A stretch of 64,000 bases of DNA from Brevibacillus sp051967035. Its GTDB lineage: Bacteria > Bacillota > Bacilli > Brevibacillales > Brevibacillaceae. Numbering within the stretch: the first letter of the stretch is position 1; the number at the start of each line of letters is the position of its first letter. The stretch lies in the NCBI RefSeq assembly GCF_051967035.1, contig NZ_JBQCKK010000004.1:124001-188000 (forward strand). Direction: 5' to 3'. Below, in pieces: positions 49,763 to 58,459 of the stretch. A program made the position numbers and the translations under genes. The notes beneath the pieces were generated by a model. That model made no database searches and was not told the origin of the DNA. It was given only the letters and a program-made list of their open reading frames with translations.

Positions 49763-51199
49763 TTATTTGGCCAGCTCGTAAATCGCCTGCGCGTAAATCG
49801 CGGTCGCCTTGATAAGGTCGTCGACCAACATGTACTCGTCCCGCTGATGGGCACTGTCCGGACGACCGGGGAACAGCGGCCCGAACGCCACGCCCACGTC
49901 CAGCGAACGGCCGTAGGTGGCGCCGCCGATGGCGATGATGCCTGCCTCTTCGCCTGTCTGCTCGGTGTACACCCGTTGCAGCGTCGTCACCAGCGGATGG
50001 TTCGGATCGACGCGGTGCGGCGTCAGATGCTCCACGACCTCCAGCTCGAACCCGGCCTCGCCAAAGCGCTCCGCGAGAATCGACGACCAATGCGCAAACG
50101 AGATCGAATGCGGGTAACGAATGTTCAGACGGAACAGCGCGTCCCCTTCCGCTTCGTATTCCAGCACGCCCGTATTTACGGTGAGCGCGCCCATCTCTTC
50201 GTCGTCATGCGCGATTCCCAGCGCTTCCCCGCCGTGCTGCTTGTGCAGGTAGCGGTCCGCCATCTCTATGTACACGGCTGCGCGCGCGTCGAAAGCGAGC
50301 GTCCGCAGGAAGTGAATCAGCTCCGTGCCCGCGTTGACGCCTTTTTTCGGGTCCATTCCGTGTACGGAGACGCCCTCCATGTGCAGAACGACCCAATCGC
50401 CTTTTGCCTGTGCCTGCCCTGTTCGTCCGGTCTGTTCCAGGTACGTGCGGTAGCGGTCGATAATCGTCTGGCTGTCGAGGGTCAGCGGCGCGAGTGTCGC
50501 CACCGCCTTGTCCGGCACCATGTTCATCCGCAAGCCCGCCTGCAAAGACACAAGCCTGGCTTCCGCCTGCTCCGCTACAGGCTTGCCGAGCTGTTGGAAC
50601 GCCGCGTACGTCTGGCGCAAGGTCAGGTCGGTCAGACCTTTTTCCGCGTAAATCAGGGGAAAATCCGCGTCAGGCGTAAAGCCCATCGTCGGCATTTCCT
50701 CGGTTTCAAAGTACGTTTTGACGCATTGCCAGCTGGACTCTTCATCCGTTCCGAAAATAAGGCGCACGCGCTTCGAGAGCGGAAGTCCCAGGTCCAACAC
50801 CACTTTGGCCGCAAAAATCGCCGCCATCGTCGGTCCCTTGTCGTCAATCGCTCCGCGCGCCACGAGCTTGCCGTCCACGATCTCGGCCGCATACGGCGGG
50901 CTGCTCCAGCCGTCTCCCTCCGGCACGACATCGACGTGGCTCAAAATGCCCACCAGCTCTTCTCCTTGCCCGAATTCGGCATGAGCGGCATAGCCGCGCA
51001 CATCCTTTGTCTTCATCCCGGCCTTTTCGCATACGTCCAGGGCAAAGTCCAGCGCGGCGCGGATGCCTTCGCCAAACGGCGCTCCCTCGCGAGCGGAAGC
51101 TGGATCGAGCACGCTTTTGATCCGCAAAAACTCTTGGGTGGCGGCAATCAGCTCATCCTTGCGCTTGTTTGTTTCCTCTAGCCAATTGATGGTCGTCAT
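49763..51199 (-). CDS. pepV: Dipeptidase PepV (M20 family)
   Basis: A 478-residue di-zinc aminopeptidase-type dipeptidase. Metal ligands and catalytic residues are seen as LSHVDVVPEGDGW (His, Asp), GAIDDKGPT (bridging Asp), TDEESSW (catalytic Glu pair) and the C-terminal PDSAHQRDEY His. Length and the lid domain in the middle match PepV of lactic bacteria and Bacilli. It hydrolyses dipeptides in the cytoplasm. Its start lies 47 bases inside the 3' end of relQ, with AAAGGA upstream. Confidence 0.95.
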   Translation of the reverse strand: MTTINWLEETNKRKDELIAATQEFLRIKSVLDPASAREGAPFGEGIRAALDFALDVCEKAGMKTKDVRGYAAHAEFGQGEELVGILSHVDVVPEGDGWSSPPYAAEIVDGKLVARGAIDDKGPTMAAIFAAKVVLDLGLPLSKRVRLIFGTDEESSWQCVKTYFETEEMPTMGFTPDADFPLIYAEKGLTDLTLRQTYAAFQQLGKPVAEQAEARLVSLQAGLRMNMVPDKAVATLAPLTLDSQTIIDRYRTYLEQTGRTGQAQAKGDWVVLHMEGVSVHGMDPKKGVNAGTELIHFLRTLAFDARAAVYIEMADRYLHKQHGGEALGIAHDDEEMGALTVNTGVLEYEAEGDALFRLNIRYPHSISFAHWSSILAERFGEAGFELEVVEHLTPHRVDPNHPLVTTLQRVYTEQTGEEAGIIAIGGATYGRSLDVGVAFGPLFPGRPDSAHQRDEYMLVDDLIKATAIYAQAIYELAK

Positions 51200-51917
51200 C
51201 TTCGTTTTCGTTCCTTTCGTTTGGACTGCCGTCCATCAGTCCTGCTTCGATGTCCAGATCCAGCTCGACCAGGGAGAGAAGCGATTCCATCGGCACTTCC
51301 TTTTTCGTAAACTCGGCCTGTGCTTCCTTGATCTCGTCGCGGATGTTGTTCATTTCGCTGTCCAGCTTGTACGATGCCTTGGCCGCCTCAAACAGGCGCT
51401 GGCGAATGTTCGACGGAATGATTCCCTCGTATTTGTAATTCAGCGAGTGTTCAATCGTCGCCCAAAAGTTCATGCCGAGTGTACGAATTTGGATTTCCAC
51501 CGGAATCGTCACCTGACCGCCCGCCATCATGATCGGATATTCGACCGCCAGATGATAGCCGCGGTAACCGCTTTCTTTTGGCGTGGAGACATAGTCTTTT
51601 TCCAAATAGACGCGCATGTCTCCCCGCTTGCGGATCATCTCGACCACGGCGGGAATATCGTCGATAAACTGGCAAATGACACGAATGCCCGCGATGTCCC
51701 TGATCTCCCAGCAGATGTTTTCGTCAATCGGAAATTGCAGGCGGTTCGCCTTGTTGTAAATGCTCGGGATTGATTTCACTCGTCCGACGGCAAACTCGAT
51801 AGGCGAATGCTCCTTGCGCTTGCGCAACTCGTTGCGTATATTTTTAATTTTGACTTTGATTTCTTCTACAGCTTGCTCGAACGGCAGCAAATAAAGTTCC
51901 CAATCTAGTTTGTGCAC
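51153..51917 (-). CDS. relQ: Small alarmone synthetase RelQ
   Basis: A 254-residue (p)ppGpp synthetase without hydrolase or regulatory domains, closest to B. subtilis YjbM/RelQ. Motifs are HSPIEFAVGRVKSIPSI (G-loop), DIAGIRVICQF with the catalytic Asp, ESGYRGYHL and EIQIRTLGMNFWATIEHSLN. After about 210 it carries a longer acidic tail than RelQ. The start is GTG 51917 behind GGAGGG. RelQ makes alarmone from GDP/GTP and ATP in response to envelope or other stress. It reads straight into pepV. Confidence 0.95.
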   Translation of the reverse strand: MHKLDWELYLLPFEQAVEEIKVKIKNIRNELRKRKEHSPIEFAVGRVKSIPSIYNKANRLQFPIDENICWEIRDIAGIRVICQFIDDIPAVVEMIRKRGDMRVYLEKDYVSTPKESGYRGYHLAVEYPIMMAGGQVTIPVEIQIRTLGMNFWATIEHSLNYKYEGIIPSNIRQRLFEAAKASYKLDSEMNNIRDEIKEAQAEFTKKEVPMESLLSLVELDLDIEAGLMDGSPNERNENEDDDHQLARGNKQAQG

Positions 51918-51994
51918 GCTTACGTCCCTCCGGCCCGAAACTCTCCATCGTCCTTATCATTCAACATTTTGTGTGAGATATCCTTCCCCCATAC

Positions 51995-52036
51995 AAAAAG
52001 AGCCGGGAAAACGAGCATATCCCGGCTCTTTCTCTT
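51995..52036. terminator. Bidirectional terminator
   Basis: AAGAGCCGGG pairs with CCCGGCTCTT over a 12-base loop, T-runs on both strands. Ends the chemoreceptor gene at 52058. Confidence 0.85.
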
Positions 52037-52057
52037 TACTCGATATGTCGCCTCCGA

Positions 52058-54130
52058 TTACTTGAGCACAAAGGCAGCCAGCGACCCGCGCAGTTCGTCC
52101 GCGAGCTTCGCCAGTTGGTCGGCCGATTGGGCGATCAGTTCCATCGCTGCGCTCTGCTCTTCCACCGCGGCAGAGATGCTCTGCACGCCAGCCGTTGCCT
52201 GAACGGACGCAGCCGATACTTCCTTGGCGACCACGACGACCTGCTGGGCATCCGGCGCCATCCGCGCGAAAGCGTCGCTGACCCGATTGATCTCCGCAGA
52301 GACGCGCAAAATATTTTGCTCGATCCGCTGGAACATTTCCCCCGATTGGCGAGCCGTTTTCATCCCGTGAGCGGTCGTCTCTGCCCCCTCTGCCATTTTC
52401 GCCACGACGATCATCGTGTCGTTTTGCACGTCGTTAATCATCCGCACGATTTGCTGCGCGGCTTCATTGGTCCCTTCCGACAGCTTGCGGACCTCCCCGG
52501 CAACGACCGCGAAGCCTTTCCCGTGCTCCCCGGCGCGCGCCGCCTCGATAGCCGCATTCAGCGCGAGCAAGTTCGTCTGTCTGGCAATCTCCGTAATGAC
52601 CGAAATAATCCGGGAAATATCCTGCGAGCGCTGCTCCAGCACGCGAATGACTTTCGTGGCGGCCTCCACGGAGCGATTGATTTCCTCCATGCTGAGAATG
52701 ACTGCCGTCACGGCCTCCCTGCCTTCTTCGGCGTGCTGCTTCATCTCGGTGGAGGACAGGTTGACTTGCCGCACATTCTCGGTGACGCCCGCTACATCAT
52801 TCGTCAGATCAACCGCCAGATGGAGCGTCTGACCCATTTTTTCCATCTGGCTTTCGCTCGTCGCCGCCACCTGCTCGACGACCTGGACAATTTGCTCGCT
52901 GGATTGGGCGATCTCATTGGTGTTGCCGTGAATTTCCCTGACCGCATTCGCCACGGAAGCGGCGGCTTGCCCGACCTGCAAAAGAATGCCGTGCAGCTGC
53001 TGTTGCATCGTGAACAGCGAGCGGGCCAGCTCGCCCAGCTCGTCTTTGCGCTTCAACAGCTTGTCGGGAACAACCGTAGTGAAGTCACCCTGGCCAATCC
53101 GCTCCGCCACGCGCAGCATCCCGCTGAAGGAGCGACGCAGCCATCGCGCCGTATAGAGCGAGATCGCCACGATGACCAGCAGGACGACGCCGTTAAAAAC
53201 GATCATCGCGGTTTGAATACGAGTAGGCCCTGCCAAAATTTCCGTCATGTCGATCTCGGCCAGAATGGCCCACGTGTGCTTGGCTACTTTTACCTGGTCG
53301 AACGAAACCAAAACAGGCTGCCCGCGAAAATCGACGCTCTGTTCTGTCCCCGCATACCCTTCCGCCTGGAAGACTCGCTCAACGATCGGCGTATCGACGG
53401 TCTGCTGCAAAATCGTCTCCTGGCCGCTGCCGAGCTGGGATCGCATCAGCTTGTCCGGCCCGACGAGATAAATTTTCCCCGTCTCCCCCAGCCCCTCGCG
53501 CTGGTTCAGAAGGCGGGAAATATAATCGAGCGGCACTTCTACGACGAGCTGCCCCATCATGTAGCCTTTTTCATAAATCGGAGCGGCAATGTAGACGCCT
53601 GGCACGTTTCCCGACGGTTCGTACCTGCCCAGGTCAGATACTTCCGCACTCTGGCCCTTCGCGACTTGCTGGACGGTTTGCCCCAGCACAGAGTTGGCGT
53701 GCGGTCCCGTCAACAAATTCGTGCCGAAGTCGGACTGCGGCTTCGTCTCGTAGACGATCTCGCCCGTCTCGTTGAGCAAATAGGCGTTGGAAAAGCCGTA
53801 GCGCGCGACCTCCATCTTCAGTTCCTTGGCGTAGGCAAGCTCTGCTTCCTGATAGGCAGCGGATTCCCTGCCCCCCTGCCACAATTCCTGAAAGGAAGAA
53901 AGCGCAGAGATCACGGTTCCCGAAGCAGCCAGCGTATCGACATTTTTGGTGCGCTCCCGAAAGTAATTCTCCACCTGCTCCTTGTTGCTGAGCCGCAATG
54001 CTTCCAGCTTGGCCGCACTGCTATCCAGCAATTCCCGTTTGGTCTCCTGATAAGCAAACACACCTGCCGCCGTTAACGGTATAATACTTGCGACTAAGAG
54101 CACAATCAGTACGCGCGCGCCCAGCTTCAT
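52058..54130 (-). CDS. Transmembrane methyl-accepting chemotaxis protein
   Basis: A 690-residue chemoreceptor: membrane helix at about 8-28, a large periplasm-side double-Cache (dCache_1-type) sensor (residues about 35-275, with YGFSNAYLLNETGEIVY), a second helix near 285-305, a HAMP domain (RVAERIGQGDFTT) and a long signalling coiled coil whose tip is IARQTNLLALNAAIEAARAG. dCache domains bind amino acids or other small ligands. Start ATG 54130 behind GGGGGG. Ligand unknown. Confidence 0.93.
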   Translation of the reverse strand: MKLGARVLIVLLVASIIPLTAAGVFAYQETKRELLDSSAAKLEALRLSNKEQVENYFRERTKNVDTLAASGTVISALSSFQELWQGGRESAAYQEAELAYAKELKMEVARYGFSNAYLLNETGEIVYETKPQSDFGTNLLTGPHANSVLGQTVQQVAKGQSAEVSDLGRYEPSGNVPGVYIAAPIYEKGYMMGQLVVEVPLDYISRLLNQREGLGETGKIYLVGPDKLMRSQLGSGQETILQQTVDTPIVERVFQAEGYAGTEQSVDFRGQPVLVSFDQVKVAKHTWAILAEIDMTEILAGPTRIQTAMIVFNGVVLLVIVAISLYTARWLRRSFSGMLRVAERIGQGDFTTVVPDKLLKRKDELGELARSLFTMQQQLHGILLQVGQAAASVANAVREIHGNTNEIAQSSEQIVQVVEQVAATSESQMEKMGQTLHLAVDLTNDVAGVTENVRQVNLSSTEMKQHAEEGREAVTAVILSMEEINRSVEAATKVIRVLEQRSQDISRIISVITEIARQTNLLALNAAIEAARAGEHGKGFAVVAGEVRKLSEGTNEAAQQIVRMINDVQNDTMIVVAKMAEGAETTAHGMKTARQSGEMFQRIEQNILRVSAEINRVSDAFARMAPDAQQVVVVAKEVSAASVQATAGVQSISAAVEEQSAAMELIAQSADQLAKLADELRGSLAAFVLK

Positions 54131-54241
54131 GGAAAAGCCCCCCATTTTCGAACATTCATCTCTGATTCAATATTCTCTATATTTTTATTATTATTACGAA
54201 TATAGTACCAGAAAAGAAAAAAGGAAGGCTATACCAAAGTA

Positions 54242-54715
54242 TCAGGCGGTCTCGAAAATCATGGCGATTTCGTCGCACATCGGCAGTTTGGAACAGTTGA
54301 TGCAGTCTTTCCACACCTTCTGCGGCAATGTTTCCTTCGCCACGATCCAGAACCCGCATTTTTCAAAAAACGTTTTTTGATACGTCAAGGCAAGCACCCG
54401 CTTGATTCCCAACTGGCGGCACTGTTCGACCAAATGCAGAACGAGGTGCTTGCCCACGCCCATGCCCTTTGCTTTTTCAGCAATTGCCAGCGAGCGAATT
54501 TCGGCCAAATCCTCCCACAAAATATGCAAACCGGCTACTCCCACTACTGTATCTCCATCATGAGCGACGATAAATGACTGCAAATTTTCACAGACAGACA
54601 GTTTCGTACGCGGCAGCATCAATCCTTGTTGTGCATATTCATTAATGATTTCCAGCATGGCATCGACGTCCACCATCCTGGCCTGACGTACCGTCAGCGC
54701 TTTTGCAACGCTCAT
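54242..54715 (-). CDS. GNAT acetyltransferase, ArgA (N-acetylglutamate synthase)-like
   Basis: A 157-residue GNAT protein: core IRSLAIAEKAKGMGVGKHLV is the acetyl-CoA binding motif A, followed by RVLALTYQKTFFEKCGFWIV and a C-terminal KVWKDCINCSKLPMCDE with four Cys. That ending is characteristic of short ArgA-type N-acetyltransferases of Firmicutes. It could make N-acetylglutamate for arginine synthesis, although no arg gene is near. The upstream in-frame GTG lies in the GGAGGAG site, so ATG 54715 is chosen. Confidence 0.82.
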   Translation of the reverse strand: MSVAKALTVRQARMVDVDAMLEIINEYAQQGLMLPRTKLSVCENLQSFIVAHDGDTVVGVAGLHILWEDLAEIRSLAIAEKAKGMGVGKHLVLHLVEQCRQLGIKRVLALTYQKTFFEKCGFWIVAKETLPQKVWKDCINCSKLPMCDEIAMIFETA

Positions 54716-54870
54716 TGTACACTCCTCCACCCCACGCTCATACGGCTCGGTATGATTAAATAATTATTCATTATTGTATATAAATATACATTCGACTCTT
54801 CCAGAAGTCTATCCCTTTTTTGCGCTTTTTCACGGGGGATGTGCGGAAAATTCTTTTGTAAGTAAGGGTT

Positions 54871-54879
54871 ATGGTATAA
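54871..54879 (+). promoter_or_regulatory. Promoter of the TetR-family gene
   Basis: TGGTATAAT, a perfect extended -10, about 46 bases before the start codon; the -35 region is weak. Confidence 0.55.
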
Positions 54880-54924
54880 TCAAGCAAACGACCAAGCAAA
54901 CGAAGCAGAGGAGGTATTATCTTT

Positions 54925-55518
54925 TTGACGACAAGACGGGAGAGAAAAAAGCGGGAAACCCGCGAAAAAATATTCAATGCCGCGATCAAGCTGTTCAAGC
55001 TGCACGGCTTTGAAGCCACGACCATCGACATGATCTCGGAAGAAGCAGACGTCGCGCGCGGCACCATTTTTCTGCATTTCACCTCAAAGGAAGCGATCCT
55101 TGCGAACTGGGGATACGAGCGGCTCCATGAAATTGAGGAGCGCCGTCAGGAATGGGATTACGGCGACGATTGCAAGGCCAAGGTTTTGCGGATTTACAAG
55201 ATCATGAACGAGGTGACGATCACGAATTTTGACTTCATCAAAGTGGTCGTGGAATCGTCGATGAAGCATCGCAAAGTGCTGGAGAACGAAAAGAACATGT
55301 ACTTCGAGCTGCGGCAGCTGTTTGCCGACCTGATTGAGGAAGCACAGGAAAAACAGCAGTTGAAGGCCAAGTTCAACCCGCTGGTGGCGGCAAACATGCT
55401 GGAAAATATTTACTACAACGCTCTGTACGACTGGGTGCGCAGCGAAGGAGCATGGGCACTGGAAGAAATTATGGAAGAGAAGGTTTCGATCGTATTCGAA
55501 GGGCTGGTCGTGGATTAA
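54925..55518 (+). CDS. TetR family transcriptional regulator
   Basis: A 197-residue regulator: N-terminal HTH (TREKIFNAAIKLFKLHGFEA, TTIDMISEEADVARGTIFLHF) and an all-helical ligand domain. The C-terminus (LENIYYNALYDWV) resembles TetR_C domains of Firmicutes. The start is TTG 54925, ten bases after GGAGG. Its gene stands between the GNAT gene and the U32 gene; targets unknown, possibly the adjacent U32 gene or itself. Confidence 0.9.
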   Translation: MTTRRERKKRETREKIFNAAIKLFKLHGFEATTIDMISEEADVARGTIFLHFTSKEAILANWGYERLHEIEERRQEWDYGDDCKAKVLRIYKIMNEVTITNFDFIKVVVESSMKHRKVLENEKNMYFELRQLFADLIEEAQEKQQLKAKFNPLVAANMLENIYYNALYDWVRSEGAWALEEIMEEKVSIVFEGLVVD

Positions 55519-55630
55519 TCCAAGCGATCGGCCCTTCGAGTTGTACGGGAGGTTTTTGTTGCGGGAGCAAGGACATTTCCCTATGATGAAGAAGAGCTTT
55601 TTTATTGACCTTGGAGGTAATGACATTCAC

Positions 55631-58123
55631 ATGCGAAATGGATTAAAGCGAGAAGATATAGAGCTGTTGGCTCCTGCCGGCAACTGGGACTGTTTGAAGG
55701 CCGCTGTCGCGAATGGGGCCAACGCCGTCTTTTTCGGGGTAGAAAAGTTCAACGCACGCGCACGCGCGGAGAACTTCCGCATGGCTGAGCTGCCTGAGAT
55801 TATGGCGTATTTGCATATGTACGGCGTCAAAGGCTTTCTGACCTTTAATATTCTCGTGTTCGAAAACGAGCTGGAGGATGCGCGCGAGCTGATCGACGCC
55901 TGTATTCACGCCGGGGTCGACGCGGTGATCGTCCAGGACCTCGGTCTCGTGAAGCTGATTCGCGAAATCTCCCCCGACTTCCCCATCCACGGCTCCACGC
56001 AGATGACGATCACTTCGCCGGAAGCGGTCGAATTCACGAAGCCCTTCAACATCGAACGGGTCGTGCTGGGCCGGGAAAATTCGCTCAAGGAAATCAAGAA
56101 GATCGGGGAAAAAGCGAAGCTGCCTATGGAGGTGTTCGTCCACGGCGCGCTGTGCGTCTCCTACTCCGGCCAATGCCTGACTTCGGAGATGTGGGGCGGA
56201 CGCTCGGCCAACCGCGGCGAATGCGCCCAGGCTTGCCGACTGCCGTACGATCTGATGGTGGACGGCGTGCAAAAGGACATGGGCAACATCGCGTACCTCC
56301 TCTCGCCCAAAGACCTGGCTGCCATCGACCTCGTTCCTGAGCTGATCGAGGCGGGCGTGACTTCGTTCAAAATCGAAGGCCGCCTGAAAACGCCGGAGTA
56401 CGTAGCGAACGTGGTGAGCAAGTACAACGCAGCCATCGAGCGCTACTTTGCCGGAGAGGACACGGGTCCGACCGAGACCGAGATTCGCGAGCTGCAGCAA
56501 AGCTTTTCTCGCGGCTTTACCCATGGATTTTTGGAAGGAACGAACAACAAGCAGCTCGTGGACGGATCGTTCCCGAAAAGCCGCGGCGTCTTTTTGGGCA
56601 CCGTGAAAAAGCTGCTGGCATCCAGCGTGCTCGTCGAGATTGTCGCTCCCGTCAAACGCGGTGACGGCATCGTGTTCGACGCGGGCGATCCGACGCAAAA
56701 AGAAGAAGGCGGACGCGTCTACGATATTCTCTCCCGCGGCAAAAAGGTGGAGGGCGAGGTCGAAAAAGGCTTGTACGAGATCGTCATGGGCCGAAACGAC
56801 GTCAACCTGAAGCGGCTCCATGTGGGCGACCGCGTCTGGAAAACGAGCGACCCGGAGTTGGATCGCCGCCTGCGCAAAACGTTTGAAACGGAAAAGCCGT
56901 ACCGCACCTTCCCGCTGGCCGTGCACGTCAGCGGCAAGCTGGGTGATAAGCTCAGCATCACCTGGGTAGACAAACAAGCGAACCACGCCGTGACCGTCCC
57001 TTCGGAAAAGCCGCTGGAGGCTGCCATGAAGCGACCGTTGACGCATGAGTTGCTGCACGACCAATTGAGCCGTCTGGGCGGAACGATTTTCCATCTGGAT
57101 GCGCGCGATCTGACCGTCAACCTGGACGGTGACTTGATCGTGCCGGTCAGCGAGCTGAACCGGATGCGGCGGGAAGCCGTGGAGCAGCTCGTCTACTTGC
57201 GCTCCAAGCCGCCTGTCTACCTCCATCGCGACGTGAACGTGTACGCGGACGTGCCTCGCACACAGCCGGTGGAAAAGCCGATGCTGACCGCGCTGTGCCG
57301 CTCGCTTGAGCAGTTGGAGGCGGCAGCGCAGACGGACGTCGATTTCCTTTACGCAGACTTCGAGTTTGTCAAGCAGTATCCGGAGGGCGTCAAACTGGCA
57401 CACAAGTACGGGAAAAAAATCGGGATTGCAACGATGCGCATCCACATGCCGGACGAAAACGGCGTGCTTGCCCTGATCGCCAAAAGCAAGCCGGACGCGA
57501 TTCTCGTGCGCAACACCGGGGCACTCTACTATTACCTGTCCCGCAAGGATGAGATCGACATCCCGCTGATCGGCGATTTTTCCCTGAACGTGGCCAACCA
57601 CAAAGCTGTCGAGCTGTTTCTCGAAGCGGGCCTGACGCGGGTCACGCCTTCGTACGATTTGAACATCCAGCAGATGGTCGACCTGCTCCGGCACGCAAAC
57701 GCGGCCAAAATGGAGCTGGTCATCCATCAGCATATGCCGATGTTCCACACCGAGCATTGCGTCTACTGCACCTTCCTGAGTGAGGGGACCGATCATACCA
57801 ACTGCGGAACCCCTTGCGAGACCTCTCGCATCTCGCTCAAGGATCGCGTCGGCTTCTCCCACCCGGTGCGGGTCGATACCGGCTGCCGCAACACGGTGTA
57901 CAACGCCATCGACCAGTCAGGCGCGGAGTATTTGAACGAATTCCGCTCCCTTCATGTCGGCAGCTACCGCATCGAGTTTTTGGAGGAAGAACCGGAGCGC
58001 GTGCGCGAAGTCATCCGCCTGTACCGTCAGGCCCTGCGCGGGGAAGTGAGCGGCACACACGTCTGGCGCACGCTGAAAGCAACCAACCAGCTTGGCGTCA
58101 CGCGTGGACAGCTGACCAAATAA
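55631..58123 (+). CDS. Peptidase U32 family / RlhA-like RNA hydroxylation protein
   Basis: An 830-residue protein with the U32 domain at the front (ELLAPAGNWDCLKAAVANGA, HGALCVSYSGQC, NRGECAQACRLPY), a DUF3656-type insert in the middle and a C-terminal Cys-rich part (EHCVYCTFLS, NCGTPCETSRI). The four-Cys pattern GQC...ECAQAC plus later Cys may hold an Fe-S cluster. E. coli RlhA and TrhP of this family hydroxylate 23S rRNA or tRNA; classical collagenase activity is doubtful. ATG 55631 fits the family start, but a TTG at 55559 has a better-placed GGGAGG, so the N-terminus may be longer. Confidence 0.88.
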   Translation: MRNGLKREDIELLAPAGNWDCLKAAVANGANAVFFGVEKFNARARAENFRMAELPEIMAYLHMYGVKGFLTFNILVFENELEDARELIDACIHAGVDAVIVQDLGLVKLIREISPDFPIHGSTQMTITSPEAVEFTKPFNIERVVLGRENSLKEIKKIGEKAKLPMEVFVHGALCVSYSGQCLTSEMWGGRSANRGECAQACRLPYDLMVDGVQKDMGNIAYLLSPKDLAAIDLVPELIEAGVTSFKIEGRLKTPEYVANVVSKYNAAIERYFAGEDTGPTETEIRELQQSFSRGFTHGFLEGTNNKQLVDGSFPKSRGVFLGTVKKLLASSVLVEIVAPVKRGDGIVFDAGDPTQKEEGGRVYDILSRGKKVEGEVEKGLYEIVMGRNDVNLKRLHVGDRVWKTSDPELDRRLRKTFETEKPYRTFPLAVHVSGKLGDKLSITWVDKQANHAVTVPSEKPLEAAMKRPLTHELLHDQLSRLGGTIFHLDARDLTVNLDGDLIVPVSELNRMRREAVEQLVYLRSKPPVYLHRDVNVYADVPRTQPVEKPMLTALCRSLEQLEAAAQTDVDFLYADFEFVKQYPEGVKLAHKYGKKIGIATMRIHMPDENGVLALIAKSKPDAILVRNTGALYYYLSRKDEIDIPLIGDFSLNVANHKAVELFLEAGLTRVTPSYDLNIQQMVDLLRHANAAKMELVIHQHMPMFHTEHCVYCTFLSEGTDHTNCGTPCETSRISLKDRVGFSHPVRVDTGCRNTVYNAIDQSGAEYLNEFRSLHVGSYRIEFLEEEPERVREVIRLYRQALRGEVSGTHVWRTLKATNQLGVTRGQLTK

Positions 58124-58153
58124 CTAGCGGCGTTTTTGGAGAGGAGGCCAACC

Positions 58154-58384
58154 ATGGCAGATTTGAAAGAGGCAACCCAGGAAAATTTAGCCGTGCTGAT
58201 CGAGGGCATCAAGACCAAGCTGAACATGGCGAACACCGCCGTCATGCGCGCGGAAGATTTTGACCTCGCTCATTACGAGGATCTTTTGTACCTGTACAAC
58301 ATGGTGCAGAAAAAAACGGCGTTCGGCATCAACGAGATGACGGCGATCGTCGAAGAATTGGGCGCAATGCGAAAGCAGCCCTAA
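58154..58384 (+). CDS. DUF1128 family protein (YfkK-like)
   Basis: A 76-residue acidic helical protein. The family core KTKLNMANTAVMRAEDFDL, then YEDLLYLYNMV and MTAIVEELGAMRKQ, is clear. YfkK proteins are conserved in Bacilli with unknown role. ATG 58154 follows GAGAGGAGG, 30 bases after the U32 stop, so the two genes are co-transcribed. Confidence 0.88.
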   Translation: MADLKEATQENLAVLIEGIKTKLNMANTAVMRAEDFDLAHYEDLLYLYNMVQKKTAFGINEMTAIVEELGAMRKQP

Positions 58385-58402
58385 GAAGGAAGATCGGAAG
58401 AC

Positions 58403-58442
58403 AAAAAAGCGTCGCTTCCCCAGCCGGAAGCGACGCTTTTTG
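58403..58442. terminator. Bidirectional terminator
   Basis: AAAAAGCGTCGCTTCC and its exact complement with a 7-base loop; T-runs both ways between convergent genes. Confidence 0.9.
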
Positions 58443-58459
58443 ACGTTTGGGTTGTCGGG

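Noticed and set aside
55643..57862. 739-codon minus-strand frame opposite the U32 gene
   Set aside because: Antisense shadow; no start site, His/Arg/Gln-biased composition.
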